Assembly: GCF_000948975.2 (NCBI RefSeq)
Contig: NZ_CP059735.1
Coordinates: 2,232,001-2,296,000 of the forward strand
Direction of reading: 5' to 3'
DNA: 64,000 nucleotides
From: Thalassomonas actiniarum
GTDB taxonomy: Bacteria > Pseudomonadota > Gammaproteobacteria > Enterobacterales > Alteromonadaceae
The first letter of the stretch is position 1. Every line of letters begins with the position of its first letter. The notes under the pieces are model-generated. The model saw only the letters and a program-made list of their open reading frames with translations. It made no database searches and was not told where the DNA came from. Below are positions 48,222-57,984 of the stretch, piece after piece. The position numbers and the translations under genes are program-made.

Positions 48222-49291
48222 TATAAGGTCCCTTTGGAGCTGGGCAATTCATTACCTTCAATTTTTATCGCCTGGCGCAAGGCCCGGCCAAAAACTTTAA
48301 ACAGGCTTTCTACCTGGTGGTGGCAATTGCCCTCACTGGTGGACAAGTGCAGGGTAATGGCCATGGCATCCGCCAGTGAGCGGAAAAAATGCGAGACCAT
48401 CTGGGTGGACATATTGCCGACCCGGCTGTCGGTAAATTCGGCGTCAAACTCCAACCAGGGGCGGCCGGACAAATCTAATGCACATTCGGCGCGGCACTCA
48501 TCCATGGGCAGGACAAAGCCAAAGCGGCCGATACCACGTTTATCGCCTAAGGCCTGTTTGAGTGCCTGTCCCAGCGCCAGGGCGGTATCTTCCACGCTGT
48601 GGTGTTCATCGATGTGATAATCGCCGTCAACTTTGCAATTTAGGCTAAAGCCGCCGTGGGTGGCGATTTGTTCCAGCATATGGTCAAAAAAGCCTGAGCC
48701 GGTATTAATGGCAATATCACCGGTTTTATCGAGATTAACCGAGACCTTGATGTCGGTTTCTTTGGTGGTACGGATCACTTGGCTCTGTCTTGGTTTTTTC
48801 AGCAATAATTCGGCGATGGCATCCCAGTCCAGTGTTTGCCTGTTATATTGGAGTCCTTTGATCCCCATATTTTCTGCCAGCTTAAGATCTGTCTCCCGAT
48901 CACCAATAACATAAGAATTGGCAAAGTTAACCTTACCTTGCTGCAGGTAATCGCTGACCAAACCCAGCTTAGGTTTGCGGCAGCTGCAATTGTCCTCTTC
49001 AAAATGCGGACACAGCAGGACATCGGCAAAGGTGATGCCTTGTGAGTCAAACAGAGCCATCATTTTGTTGTGGGGCAGGTCAAAATCCTGCTGCGGATAA
49101 CTTTGTGTGCCCAGTCCATCCTGGTTTGATACCATCACCAGGGTAAAACCTTTTGCCTGCAGCGCCAGCAATACCGGGATCACCTTAGGCTCAAACACCA
49201 GCTTTTCCAGGCTGTCTACCTGCTTATCCGTTACCGGCTCTTCAATCAGGGTGCCGTCTCTGTCTATAAATAAAATATCTTGCTGGCTCAT
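48221..49291 (-). CDS. hisB: HisB: histidinol-phosphatase/imidazoleglycerol-phosphate dehydratase
   Basis: HisB catalyses the dehydratase step and the phosphatase step. The 356-residue fusion has the HAD domain ([12 protein letters not shown] with D10 and D12, zinc loop [14 protein letters not shown]) and the IGPD domain ([27 protein letters not shown]). Length equals E. coli HisB (355). It starts one base after hisC ends. Confidence 0.97.
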   Translation of the reverse strand: MSQQDILFIDRDGTLIEEPVTDKQVDSLEKLVFEPKVIPVLLALQAKGFTLVMVSNQDGLGTQSYPQQDFDLPHNKMMALFDSQGITFADVLLCPHFEEDNCSCRKPKLGLVSDYLQQGKVNFANSYVIGDRETDLKLAENMGIKGLQYNRQTLDWDAIAELLLKKPRQSQVIRTTKETDIKVSVNLDKTGDIAINTGSGFFDHMLEQIATHGGFSLNCKVDGDYHIDEHHSVEDTALALGQALKQALGDKRGIGRFGFVLPMDECRAECALDLSGRPWLEFDAEFTDSRVGNMSTQMVSHFFRSLADAMAITLHLSTSEGNCHHQVESLFKVFGRALRQAIKIEGNELPSSKGTL

Positions 49292-49292
49292 A

Positions 49293-50441
49293 TTAGTTCT
49301 CTGAAAGTGTTTGTTGTTTTTGCTTTGACTCTTGCTTCTGTTCTGGTTGAGGCAAGGCTTGGTTAAAGGCCTGGTTGATCACCTGTTTCACCAAGCCCAG
49401 TTCCCGCTTGTTGCCTATGCTGATGCGCAGGCAATTGTCTAGTTGCAGTTGTTTTGACTGGTCACGGATTAAAATACCGGCATCAGTTAAAGCATTGAAA
49501 ATAAAGTCTTTGTCCTGTGTTTGAAACAAGAGAAAGTTGGCATCGCTGTTAAATACCCGTTGGCACCAGCTTTGCTCAGTCAGCCAGTCGGCTAATTCGG
49601 CCCTTAAGATATTGTTTTCCTTCACCCGCACCGACATTTGCGTCAGCGCCGGTTTTTCCAGTGCCCGAACGGCAATATCGGCTACCGGACCCGGCACAGG
49701 GTAAGGTGCTATCACTTTACTGAGCAGGGTGATAATTTCTGTGCTGGCCAGGGTAAAGCCGCAGCGTAATCCCGCCAGGGCAAAGGCTTTTGACAGGGTG
49801 CGCACTATGACCAGGTTAGGGTAGTTAGACAGTAAGTTGCTGACAGAACTTTGCGGGCAAAATTCAATATAGGCCTCATCGACAACCACGACAGCGCTTT
49901 GTCCGAACAGTGCCAATGCTGCTTCAATCTGCTCAAGCGGCAGTAAATTGCCCGTCGGATTACCCGGTGAACATAAAAAGACCAGTGTAGTGTTGCCGAC
50001 TTCCTGTGCCAAACCGTCCAAATCCAGTTCGTTGTTTAGCAAAGGTACCTCTATGATGCCGGCGCCGTGGTTTTCTGCGCTGATGGTGTACATGCCATAG
50101 GTGGGCGGACAGATCAGAATATTGTCCCGGTACGCCTTACAGAAAGTACGGATCAAGAGTTCTATGCCTTCATCCGCTCCCCGGGTGGCCAGGATATTAT
50201 CTACCGGTAAACGGCAGTAATCGGCATAAGCGTTAAGCAGATTTTCCGGCTGGAAATCCGGGTAGCGGTTAATGCTGTCACCGCTTATCTGATAGATACC
50301 CGGGCCCGGCGCTTCGTTGGCGTTTAGCCAGATTTTTGCATTATTTTCGCTGCCGGCCTGGAGGCGCCGTGCCGACTGGTAAGGCACCATCTCGATGAGC
50401 TCTTCGCGCGCCAAGCGCTTAGCTATATTGACGTTGTTCAT
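49293..50441 (-). CDS. hisC: Histidinol-phosphate aminotransferase HisC
   Basis: HisC is the PLP enzyme making histidinol phosphate. The 382-residue protein has [31 protein letters not shown] and the PLP lysine in [16 protein letters not shown]. It is slightly longer than E. coli HisC (356) because of a C-terminal Gln/Lys-rich tail. ATG overlaps the hisD stop by 4 bp. Confidence 0.96.
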   Translation of the reverse strand: MNNVNIAKRLAREELIEMVPYQSARRLQAGSENNAKIWLNANEAPGPGIYQISGDSINRYPDFQPENLLNAYADYCRLPVDNILATRGADEGIELLIRTFCKAYRDNILICPPTYGMYTISAENHGAGIIEVPLLNNELDLDGLAQEVGNTTLVFLCSPGNPTGNLLPLEQIEAALALFGQSAVVVVDEAYIEFCPQSSVSNLLSNYPNLVIVRTLSKAFALAGLRCGFTLASTEIITLLSKVIAPYPVPGPVADIAVRALEKPALTQMSVRVKENNILRAELADWLTEQSWCQRVFNSDANFLLFQTQDKDFIFNALTDAGILIRDQSKQLQLDNCLRISIGNKRELGLVKQVINQAFNQALPQPEQKQESKQKQQTLSEN

Positions 50442-51772
50442 AGACCTTCACCTTGTGCTTTGTTTTGTTCACTATTTTGCGCCTTATTTTGTGCAAGGCG
50501 AATGGTTACCGCGCGTTTATGGCCATCCAGGCCTTCGGCATCGGTCAGCTCTGTGATGCAGGGGGCCAGACTGGCAAGACCGGCTTTGGTGATTTCCTGT
50601 ATGGTAAAGCGGCGGTAAAAATCGGCTAAAGACAAGCTGCTGCACACCTTGGCATAACCGTAGGTGGGTAAGACATGGTTGGTGCCGCTGGCATAATCAC
50701 CGGCAGACTCCGGGGTATAAGCGCCGAGAAACACCGAACCGGCATTGCGTATCCCTGCTAACTGGGCTCTGGGAGTTTCGGTCTGGATGATCAGGTGCTC
50801 GGGGGCATACTGGTTGGATACCTGTACTGCCGTGGCTAAATTATCGGTTAAGATCAAGCGGCTTTGTGTCAGTGCCTGCGTGGCAATGTCACGGCGGGAC
50901 AGCTGCGAGAGCTGTTGCGCCATGGCCTGTTCAACCTGAGCAATTAAAGACTCGCTATCAGAGACCAGTACCACCTGGCTGTCGGGACCGTGCTCAGCCT
51001 GGGATAACAAATCAGCGGCGACAAACTCTGGGTTGCTGTTTTTGTCGGCTATCACTAAAACTTCCGACGGGCCGGCCGGCATGTCGATGGCAAAGCCGGG
51101 TACCTGCTGGGATAGCTGCTTTTTCGCTTCGGTAACAAAACGGTTACCCGGGCCAAAGACTTTACAAACCGGTTTTATGCTTTGTGTGCCATAGGCCAAT
51201 GCGGCGATCGCCTGTGCGCCGCCTAAAGTATAGATTTCATCTATGTTGCAAAGATCTGCCGCCACCAGCACTTCATCAGCCAGCTTGCCGTCTCTATCCG
51301 GCGGGCATACCAGTACTTTACGCTCGCAATTAGCCAGCTGGGCAGGCACCCCAAGCATCAATACCGTTGACGGCAGGGGAGCTGAGCCTGCGGGAATATA
51401 CAAGCCGACACTTTCTATCGCCTGCGAGGTTAAGGTACAGACCACGCCCGGGCGGGTTTCTACGATAACATCTTGTGGCTGTTGTGCCTGGTGAAAGCTT
51501 TTGATCTGCTCGTAGGCGGTGTTGATGGCAGTCAGGCGCTCGCTGTCCAGGGCTTTTTTCGCCTGGTCAATCTGGGCTGGTGTCACCTGCAAGCTGCTTA
51601 GCGCGATACCGTCAAATTTTTCTGTCAGGGAGAATAATGCCTGATCTCCCTGCGTTTTGACTTGGGTTAATATCCCGGCGACCTGGCTTGAGAGCTGTTC
51701 ATTTTCTGCGATTGCCGGTCGCTCCAGCAAAGCTTGTTGCTGTTTGGCAGTTAAGTTTTTCCAAATAATCAT
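50438..51772 (-). CDS. hisD: Histidinol dehydrogenase HisD
   Basis: HisD oxidises histidinol to histidine in two NAD steps with zinc. The 444-residue protein has GLYIPAGSAPLPSTVLMLG, DMPAGPSEVLVIAD, LLSQAEHGPDSQVVLVS and NHVLPTYGYAKVCSSLS. Length agrees with E. coli HisD (434), with a Gln/Asn-rich C-terminal tail. It starts 20 bp after hisG. Confidence 0.97.
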   Translation of the reverse strand: MIIWKNLTAKQQQALLERPAIAENEQLSSQVAGILTQVKTQGDQALFSLTEKFDGIALSSLQVTPAQIDQAKKALDSERLTAINTAYEQIKSFHQAQQPQDVIVETRPGVVCTLTSQAIESVGLYIPAGSAPLPSTVLMLGVPAQLANCERKVLVCPPDRDGKLADEVLVAADLCNIDEIYTLGGAQAIAALAYGTQSIKPVCKVFGPGNRFVTEAKKQLSQQVPGFAIDMPAGPSEVLVIADKNSNPEFVAADLLSQAEHGPDSQVVLVSDSESLIAQVEQAMAQQLSQLSRRDIATQALTQSRLILTDNLATAVQVSNQYAPEHLIIQTETPRAQLAGIRNAGSVFLGAYTPESAGDYASGTNHVLPTYGYAKVCSSLSLADFYRRFTIQEITKAGLASLAPCITELTDAEGLDGHKRAVTIRLAQNKAQNSEQNKAQGEGL

Positions 51773-51792
51773 AGTGCTTGGTACCTTGTGCC

Positions 51793-52692
51793 TTAACCCA
51801 TCATTTTTTCAATCGGCATCACCAGGATGGAATTACAGCCGAGTGATTTCAGTGCTTCCATGGTTTCCCAGAAAATGGTTTCCGTGGCTACCACATGTAC
51901 CGCCACCAGGTCATCCCGGCCGGCAAGGGGCAGGATGGTCGGGGTTTCTTTACCCGGCATCAGGGCGCTGACCTCGCTAATACGATCTTTCGGGGCGTGC
52001 AACATAATGTATTTACTTTCCTTGGCTTTCATCACCCCCTGGATACGCGGCAATATGGTGTTGAGTATGGATTGTTTTTTTGGTGAAAGTTGCTCAACCG
52101 TTTGAATAAGCGAGGCGGTGGAGCGGAAAATGATCTCCACCTCTTTTAAGCCGTTGGCCTCCAAGGTGGTGCCGGTTGAAACCAGATCGCAAATGCCGTC
52201 AGCCAGGCCAACCCTGGGGGCGACTTCCACCGAGCCGTTGAGCATACAAAAATCGACATTAATGCCGTTTTGCGAGGCAAAACGTTTCAGCAGCTGCGGG
52301 TAAGTGGTCGCAAAACGTAAACCGTTGAGGCTGTCTACGCCCTGGTAGTTGAACTCTTCCGGCATGGCAATGGATAAGCGACAGCCACCGAAATTGAGTG
52401 GAGAAGTCTTGATATATTCTGACTTACTGCCCATCAGCTGGCGTTCTAAGGCGGCTTCTTCCAGGGTGTTGTCGCCGACTATGCCTAAATCACAGACGCC
52501 GTCCATTACCAGTCCGGGAATATCGCTGCTGCGTACCCGCATGATATCAATCGGCATATTGGAGACATGGGCCAGCAGGCGGCGGTCGCTAACATTGAGT
52601 TTTAAACCACAACGTTTGAGTAAACTTTGGGTATCGTCGCTTAATCTGCCGGATTTTTGCATTGCAATGCGTAAACGTGTTTCGGTAGTCAT
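51793..52692 (-). CDS. hisG: ATP phosphoribosyltransferase HisG (long form)
   Basis: HisG makes the first, histidine-inhibited step. The start ATG at 52692 ([20 protein letters not shown]) gives 299 residues, the E. coli length; the longer frame to 52722 adds ten unconserved residues. It has the C-terminal regulatory domain of the long form and needs no HisZ. Motifs include [19 protein letters not shown] and [14 protein letters not shown]. It heads the operon behind the leader and attenuator. Confidence 0.97.
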   Translation of the reverse strand: MTTETRLRIAMQKSGRLSDDTQSLLKRCGLKLNVSDRRLLAHVSNMPIDIMRVRSSDIPGLVMDGVCDLGIVGDNTLEEAALERQLMGSKSEYIKTSPLNFGGCRLSIAMPEEFNYQGVDSLNGLRFATTYPQLLKRFASQNGINVDFCMLNGSVEVAPRVGLADGICDLVSTGTTLEANGLKEVEIIFRSTASLIQTVEQLSPKKQSILNTILPRIQGVMKAKESKYIMLHAPKDRISEVSALMPGKETPTILPLAGRDDLVAVHVVATETIFWETMEALKSLGCNSILVMPIEKMMG

Positions 52693-52742
52693 GTGCCAGT
52701 ATCCTAATGTTGTTAGCGGCAATTTTTTTGCCGGTAAAAAGT

Positions 52743-52779
52743 AAAAACCCCGAGAGAGTCGGACTCTTTCGGGGTTTTG
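52743..52779 (-). terminator. His operon attenuator (terminator hairpin)
   Basis: A long stem (52744-52759 with 52763-52778, mostly perfect, GC-rich middle CCCCGAGAGAG) is followed on the minus strand by a T run. It stands between the leader peptide and hisG, as in enterobacterial his attenuators. Confidence 0.88.
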
Positions 52780-52848
52780 GAAACTGGTTATCTGTTTGCA
52801 TTCACCGCTGAAAGAGCCATAGCCCTCCAGCGAATAAACCTGAATGGG

Positions 52849-52896
52849 CTAATCGTTATGGTGATGATGATGTAGATTAGTCAGGTTTAAAATCAT
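52849..52896 (-). CDS. hisL: His operon leader peptide
   Basis: The 15-residue ORF encodes MILNLTNLHHHHHND with five successive histidine codons (CAT CAT CAT CAC CAT), stop TAG. When charged tRNA-His is scarce the ribosome stalls at the His codons, which would favour an antiterminator over the hairpin at 52743. The E. coli leader has seven histidines; position, strand and hairpin make the assignment firm. Confidence 0.92.
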   Translation of the reverse strand: MILNLTNLHHHHHND

Positions 52897-52924
52897 GTGC
52901 TTGTTAACTCTTTAAATATTGCGG

Positions 52925-52942
52925 TGTAAAGTAAATATTACA
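52925..52942. promoter_or_regulatory. TyrR-like box upstream of the his leader
   Basis: TGTAAA-GTAAAT-ATTACA fits TGTAAA-N6-TTTACA at 11 of 12 positions. It is 29 bp before the leader ATG, where a bound protein could block or aid the promoter. Assignment to TyrR is uncertain. Confidence 0.35.
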
Positions 52943-53128
52943 CTCGGTTAATTAATATCTGCTTAATTGCTATTTACACTACTTGGAAAATAACGTTGCC
53001 GCAAGTATAAAATAAACTTCTTTTAAAAAAAAATGGTCTAACTTATTCAGTGATCCTGATCCGGGCCGATATAGTAGGTAGATTAACGGCAAAATTACGG
53101 TTTATTTTGATTAACTTGAGAGGGCAAA

Positions 53129-53458
53129 ATGGATATTTTTACCACAGCGCTCACCCGGGTGGTGCCGGTACCGATAAAGCCGAAAGAACTTAAGGTTAAG
53201 GCGCTTGTAAAAGAGGCCAGAACCCGTGAGCTTGAACAGGAAATGGATCACCTGGAACATGCGGGCAGCTTTTTTATTCCCGGTTATCATCCTGAGCAAA
53301 ACAATGAGCATAGTGCCGCTGACCATAACGAAAGCGGGGAAACGGCCTGCAAAAGTGCTGAAGAAAAACAACAAGCAGGTGTTGCAGGGAAATCTAAGAC
53401 TGAAAAAAATGCAGGGAAACCTGAAGATGAGCCGCCGCATTTAGATATCTTTGTTTGA
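53129..53458 (+). CDS. Hydrophilic hypothetical protein
   Basis: I do not recognise a domain in this 109-residue protein. It starts MDIFTTALTRVVPVPIKPKE, has a basic helix (LKVKALVKEARTRELEQEMD), then a His/Glu/Ala/Lys-rich, likely disordered tail ending PPHLDIFV. The first and last residues (DIF, LDIF) mirror each other. SD GAGAGG precedes the ATG. It stands alone, divergent from the his operon. The tail has the high Ala/Lys/Glu content typical of a linker. Confidence 0.6.
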   Translation: MDIFTTALTRVVPVPIKPKELKVKALVKEARTRELEQEMDHLEHAGSFFIPGYHPEQNNEHSAADHNESGETACKSAEEKQQAGVAGKSKTEKNAGKPEDEPPHLDIFV

Positions 53459-53581
53459 TATTCTAGCATTTCAGATTTGGCTTTTGCATCCCGGCAGATG
53501 CTTTTAAAAAACTAGGGTATGGTGAACGGAATCAGCAGTCACTGTGGTGAGTGCTGATTCTATTGTCACAGGCTGCCTGAT

Positions 53582-53773
53582 TTATGGCTGCACACAAGTT
53601 CTGGCACAACTCCAATAGAGACTGCTGCAATAATTTGAGTCATAGCCATGGTTCATACAATCGGTATATACAGCCATGCAATGGGCTGTTCCATCACAAG
53701 TTATTGCACTTGCACTGAAGCCTACCGCCATAGCACAACTGACCAGGAAGGTTAATAGTTTCTTTTTCATCAT
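53582..53773 (-). CDS. Small secreted Cys-rich peptide
   Basis: The 63-residue product has a clear signal peptide (MMKKKLLTFLVSCAMAVGFS, cleavage probably after ASA) leaving about 40 residues with six cysteines (TC, HC, DC, YC, SC, TC), which could form three disulfides. Spacings are C-5-C-6-C-9-C-6-C-3-C, no family recognised. SD AAGGA lies before the ATG. It is alone on the minus strand, between the 109-residue gene and a lipoprotein. Function unknown; toxin, inhibitor or signalling peptide are all possible. Confidence 0.65.
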   Translation of the reverse strand: MMKKKLLTFLVSCAMAVGFSASAITCDGTAHCMAVYTDCMNHGYDSNYCSSLYWSCARTCVQP

Positions 53774-54066
53774 GATTGTTCCTTATCTTATTGTTGAATA
53801 AAGGTGATTTCACTTATGTTTATTTCATCTTTACTAGGTGGTTATTAAGTATGTAAACCTGGTTTGGATGAATAGCCATCTGGCGGGGAATGCTAAAAGT
53901 TCACCAGCCGGTCTGGTTATTATTAAGGCAGATGGATGCTAATAATGCCCCTCCCCATTCGGGGAGGGCTAAAAGTCAGTTGTCTTGCTAAGTTTTACTT
54001 TAATCAGTCAATATGGGGCGAAATTTGAATGACCCCATAGACGGGCCAGCCGTAATGCATAAACTC

Positions 54067-54513
54067 TTAGGAGGTTTCATCAGGGCATTTGGCTGAAGTA
54101 CTGAATTCAGAGGCGCTATTGACAAAGGATATGTTAATGCCATCAATCAACCCGTTGCTTTTGTTTTGAATATATTTAAGGTTAAAAGATAAAGGCAGAT
54201 TTTCGTTATCATAACCATTAACGGTTAAGCAGCCGGTATTGTCTTTTATAATTTCAAAATTGTTAAACTGTCTCAACATATATTGCTTGTATAATAATTG
54301 TTCTGCTACTTCAGAATGGTTTTTACTGTCACTATTGGCTTGATTTAAAAGTCTTTCACTAAAAAAGTGAGTGCTTTTTGCAAGAATATTATTATTGTTT
54401 ACTGCTAGGGCATAATTTGAAAAATGCTCATAAAGGCTACTATCTATATTCTTGGTAGCGCATGAGGTAACGAATAAAAGTAAAACAATAAAAATAACCT
54501 GAATTGGTCGCAT
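54067..54513 (-). CDS. Hypothetical lipoprotein
   Basis: The 148-residue product has a lipoprotein signal (MRPIQVIFIVLLLFVTSCAT, lipobox VTSC, mature C18). The rest is soluble with Asn/Ser-rich composition; two cysteines remain in the mature part. I recognise no family. AT-richer codon use than the neighbours suggests later acquisition. The 236 bp between it and yoaA hold the divergent promoter region. Confidence 0.65.
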   Translation of the reverse strand: MRPIQVIFIVLLLFVTSCATKNIDSSLYEHFSNYALAVNNNNILAKSTHFFSERLLNQANSDSKNHSEVAEQLLYKQYMLRQFNNFEIIKDNTGCLTVNGYDNENLPLSFNLKYIQNKSNGLIDGINISFVNSASEFSTSAKCPDETS

Positions 54514-54676
54514 AACTTATCTCTCCAATTTGAGAACTCCCTTCTCTTATGGGGCTGACAGAACTACTGGATAAAGAAGTTGTTTTATAACTTTTGTACA
54601 AGTGTAGTTTATTTCAAAATATTGGATTAGAGGGGTTACCAGTTTTAAAGTGTACTTCCTCAATCTATATGGGAAT

Positions 54677-54708
54677 AAATCGGCATTTATGCCGATTTTG
54701 GGTATAAT
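54677..54708 (+). promoter_or_regulatory. yoaA promoter overlapped by a 22-bp palindrome
   Basis: AAATCGGCAT (54677-54686), TT, ATGCCGATTT (54689-54698) is a perfect inverted repeat. A -10 box TATAAT (54703-54708) lies behind it, with TCGGCA (54680-54685) as -35 at 17-bp spacing, so the palindrome covers the promoter and may be an operator. It could alternatively be read as a hairpin terminator, but no gene ends here. Confidence 0.55.
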
Positions 54709-54749
54709 GCCCAAAAACAGCTTTAACTGTGTAGAACGATAACCCCTTA

Positions 54750-56714
54750 ATGAAATCCGTAGAACGTGCTTTTTCCGACAATGGCTTGCTGGCCAATGCC
54801 ATCAGCGGTTTTTCTCCGCGCCAGGCGCAAATCGATATGGCGATGGAAGTGGCGCTGGCGATAGAAAACAAGACTTCTTTGATTGTTGAAGCAGGTACGG
54901 GAACCGGTAAAACCTTTGCTTATCTGATCCCGGCTTTGCTGGCCAATAAAGAGGCGGCGGAGCAGGAACAAAGCAGTAAAAAAATTATTGTTTCTACCGG
55001 AACCAAAAACCTGCAGGAGCAGCTGTTTCATAAAGACATGCCGCTCATTCGCAAGGTGCTGGCCACCAATGCCCAGATTGCTTTGTTAAAGGGACGGGCG
55101 AACTATTTATGTACTTACCGCCTGGAGCAGTACCAAAGCGGCGGCGGGCAGCTTGATGCCCAGATGTTAACGGATCTGGTGAAAGTGAAAAACTGGGCCA
55201 ACACCACGCTGACCGGCGATATCGGCGAGCTGGTCAATGTCCAGGAAGGCTCGGCGATTTTCCCTTATGTCACCAGCACGGTAGATAACTGCCTGGCACG
55301 GGATTGCCCCCATGTTAAAGATTGTTACTTGATCAAGGCCAGGGAAAAAGCCATAGATGCCGACCTGGTGGTGGTGAACCATCACTTGTTTTTTGCCGAT
55401 ATGGCGTTAAAAGACACGGGATTTGGCGAATTGATCCCCAAGGCGGATGTGGTGATTTTTGATGAGGCTCACCAGATTTCCGATATTGCCAGTGAATATT
55501 TTGGCGAGGCATTTTCGACCCGTCAGTTACTGGATTTATGCTCGGATGTGCTTCAGGTATACCGTACCAGCCTCACCGATGTTAAACAGCTGGGCCGGGC
55601 GGCAGAAAAGTTGATGAAAACCACCCAGGAGTTCAGGCTGTTATTTCCTTATGATCCCGAGCGGGGCAACTGGCGTGAACAGCACCGGCAAGCAAGGATC
55701 GCATCGGCTTTTGCCGTGATTAAAACCGACCTCGACTTTCTCTACCAGGTGATCAAGTTATGTGTGTCCCGCAATGATGCCATAGATAATTGCTTTGAGC
55801 GGGCGGTAACTTTGCTGAGCAAATATGACATCATGGCCAATTTAGAGGTCAGCGGCATGAGTTTCTGGTATGAAACTACGCGCCGTCATGTGGTCTTGCA
55901 TCAAACCCCCTTGTCTGTGGCGGATAAGTTCAGCGCTTATATCAAGGCATCTGGCGCCGGCTGGATCTTTACCTCGGCCACCTTGGCGGTGGACGGTACT
56001 TTTGAGCACTTTGCCAAACCTTTGGGATTAGATCAGGCCAGTCACCTATTGCTCGATAGCCCGTTTGATTATCAGAGGCAGTCCCAGTTGCTGGTGCCGC
56101 GCTTTTTGCCGGAAGCCAATCACAGAAACCGCGCCAGTGCCCTGGCGGAGTTAGCGATGCCGTTAATCAAAGCCAGCGGCGGCGCCTGTTTTATGTTGTT
56201 TACCAGCTACCGGGTGATGAACCAGGTGGCAGAGCTGCTTGAAGGCAGGGTGGATAATCCCTTGCTGGTGCAGGGGCAGATGGCGAAACAAACCCTGCTC
56301 AGCGAATTTATCGACAATGATAACGCCGTCTTGCTTGCTACCGCCAGTTTTTGGGAAGGGGTGGATGTTCGCGGTGACAAGCTCACCTGTGTTATTATCG
56401 ACAAATTACCTTTTGCTTCGCCCGATGATCCCTTATTGCAGGCGCGCAGCGAAGACGTGAAACGCCAGGGGGGAGATCCCTTTTACCATATCCAGTTGCC
56501 ACAGGCGGTGATCGCCCTTAAACAGGGGGTCGGGCGCTTGATCCGCGATGTCAGCGATCAGGGTATTATGGTGATCTGTGATGATCGCCTGGTGAACCGG
56601 CCATATGGTGAGGTATTTTTGAAAAGCCTGCCGGATATGAAACGCAGCCGTAACCTGGTTCAGGCGGCGCAATTTTTACAAACCATCACCGATAATGTCG
56701 GTGAAAAAACATAG
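54750..56714 (+). CDS. yoaA: ATP-dependent DNA helicase YoaA (DinG family, Fe-S)
   Basis: YoaA is an XPD/DinG-type 5'-3' helicase that in E. coli works with HolC at stalled forks. The 654-residue protein has Walker A GTGTGKT (49-55), the four Fe-S cysteines C121, C181, C186 and C192, DEAH in VVIFDEAHQ and the C-terminal helicase motif GVGRLIRDVSDQGIMVICDD. Length agrees with E. coli YoaA (636). It is followed by tsaB after 29 bp, as in E. coli. Confidence 0.95.
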   Translation: MKSVERAFSDNGLLANAISGFSPRQAQIDMAMEVALAIENKTSLIVEAGTGTGKTFAYLIPALLANKEAAEQEQSSKKIIVSTGTKNLQEQLFHKDMPLIRKVLATNAQIALLKGRANYLCTYRLEQYQSGGGQLDAQMLTDLVKVKNWANTTLTGDIGELVNVQEGSAIFPYVTSTVDNCLARDCPHVKDCYLIKAREKAIDADLVVVNHHLFFADMALKDTGFGELIPKADVVIFDEAHQISDIASEYFGEAFSTRQLLDLCSDVLQVYRTSLTDVKQLGRAAEKLMKTTQEFRLLFPYDPERGNWREQHRQARIASAFAVIKTDLDFLYQVIKLCVSRNDAIDNCFERAVTLLSKYDIMANLEVSGMSFWYETTRRHVVLHQTPLSVADKFSAYIKASGAGWIFTSATLAVDGTFEHFAKPLGLDQASHLLLDSPFDYQRQSQLLVPRFLPEANHRNRASALAELAMPLIKASGGACFMLFTSYRVMNQVAELLEGRVDNPLLVQGQMAKQTLLSEFIDNDNAVLLATASFWEGVDVRGDKLTCVIIDKLPFASPDDPLLQARSEDVKRQGGDPFYHIQLPQAVIALKQGVGRLIRDVSDQGIMVICDDRLVNRPYGEVFLKSLPDMKRSRNLVQAAQFLQTITDNVGEKT

Positions 56715-56743
56715 TTTACAGCAAGTTTTAAGAGAGATTAAAA

Positions 56744-57439
56744 GTGAATTTTTTGGCAATTGATGCTTCCACCGAAGCCTGTTCGGTCGCACTGCAATAC
56801 AACGACAAAGTCGTGAGCCGTTACCAGCTTTGTCCCCAGTCCCACAGTTTAGAGTTATTACCTATGGTGGATCAGGTGCTGAGCGAAGCCGGTTGTAAAT
56901 TAAAAGATCTGGACGGCTTGATCTTTGGCCAGGGGCCGGGCAGTTTTACCGGGGTACGTATCGGCATCGGTGTTGCCCAGGGATTGGCTTATTCTGCCAA
57001 TTTGCCTTTGGTTGGCGTGTCAACCTTGCAGACCATGGCGCAACTTGCCTACACCAACCACCAGCAAGAGCAGGTGATAGCCGCCATAGATGCGAGAATG
57101 TCTGAGGTTTACCTGGGGTATTATGAAGCCGGCAGTGACGGCATTATGCAGGCAAAACTTGATGATGCGGTTTTGCCGCCGGAGCAGGTTGCCGGGCATT
57201 TAGCCGGATTAACTAACGGTGCCTACGGTGTCGGTACCGGCTGGGATGCCTATGAGGAAAAATTAGCTGACTTAAAAACCAATGCCGGTTCGCCGGAGGT
57301 TTTGTTCCCGGCTGCCGAGGCTATGTTGGCGATTGGCGCTGCGGCGTTTGCCCGTGGTGAACAGGTCAGTGCCGATCAGGCACAGCCTGTTTATGTCAGG
57401 GATACGGTTTCCTGGAAAAAACTGCCGGGCAAGGAATAA
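56744..57439 (+). CDS. tsaB: tRNA t6A synthesis protein TsaB
   Basis: TsaB partners TsaD and TsaE in forming threonylcarbamoyl-A37 of tRNA. The 231-residue protein (E. coli 231) starts with GTG at 56744 (MNFLAIDASTEACSVALQYN), preceded by AGAGAG, and has the ASKHA core FGQGPGSFTGVRIGIGVAQG. It is next to yoaA, as in many gammaproteobacteria. Confidence 0.96.
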   Translation: MNFLAIDASTEACSVALQYNDKVVSRYQLCPQSHSLELLPMVDQVLSEAGCKLKDLDGLIFGQGPGSFTGVRIGIGVAQGLAYSANLPLVGVSTLQTMAQLAYTNHQQEQVIAAIDARMSEVYLGYYEAGSDGIMQAKLDDAVLPPEQVAGHLAGLTNGAYGVGTGWDAYEEKLADLKTNAGSPEVLFPAAEAMLAIGAAAFARGEQVSADQAQPVYVRDTVSWKKLPGKE

Positions 57440-57528
57440 GCACTGTTTTTTTAAAGCGCAAATCGAAGAAGCCAAATAAAAATCCTACAAAACAAAGGAA
57501 AAACTTTGTCCTTTGGTGATTTTTTGAT

Positions 57529-57984
57529 ATGTTAGCCAATATGCAAGTAGTAAATTCAAACTCAGTCAACCCTTCATTTACCCGGGTCAACCGGGCAACG
57601 CAAGCTCAGCCAGAGCAGGTGCGGGGTTCTGGGCAGCTTGAGCGCACGGGTGAACAGCTTGAGCAAACACGCAACAGTCAGGGGCAGGGCGGTCGTCTTG
57701 ATGTTAACGAACAGGCGATAGCACTGTTTGAGCAGGAGCAAAGCGGTCGAGGACTTGGCCAGCAGCAGGGTGCCTCCCAATTCTTAGGACAAGACTCCGG
57801 ACAAGCACCAGGCCAGGGCGCTCAACTGCAATTATTTGCAGACTCCTCTGAGAATAGCCGGGGAGCCACATATGACCGGCCTTCAAATCAAAACCTGAGT
57901 GCGGTAGCAGCATATCAATCGGTGAATAATATCGCCCAGCGGGATAATGTTCAGCAGTTATTCGGGGTTGACTTGTTTGCCTGA
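57529..57984 (+). CDS. Gln/Gly-rich hypothetical protein
   Basis: The 151-residue product has no signal or membrane segment, a Gln/Gly-rich disordered middle (about 30-100, with GQ repeats such as GQDSGQAPGQGAQ) and a more conserved-looking C-terminus AVAAYQSVNNIAQRDNVQQL FGVDLFA. I do not know the family. ATG at 57529 has no strong SD; a second ATG at 57541 is possible. Its 3' end overlaps the start of the M50 gene by 38 bp. Confidence 0.55.
   Translation: MLANMQVVNSNSVNPSFTRVNRATQAQPEQVRGSGQLERTGEQLEQTRNSQGQGGRLDVNEQAIALFEQEQSGRGLGQQQGASQFLGQDSGQAPGQGAQLQLFADSSENSRGATYDRPSNQNLSAVAAYQSVNNIAQRDNVQQLFGVDLFA

Noticed and set aside
54715-54745. LexA box before yoaA (ACAG-N6-CTGT)
   Set aside because: The half sites are in the wrong orientation and spacing for CTGT-N8-ACAG.
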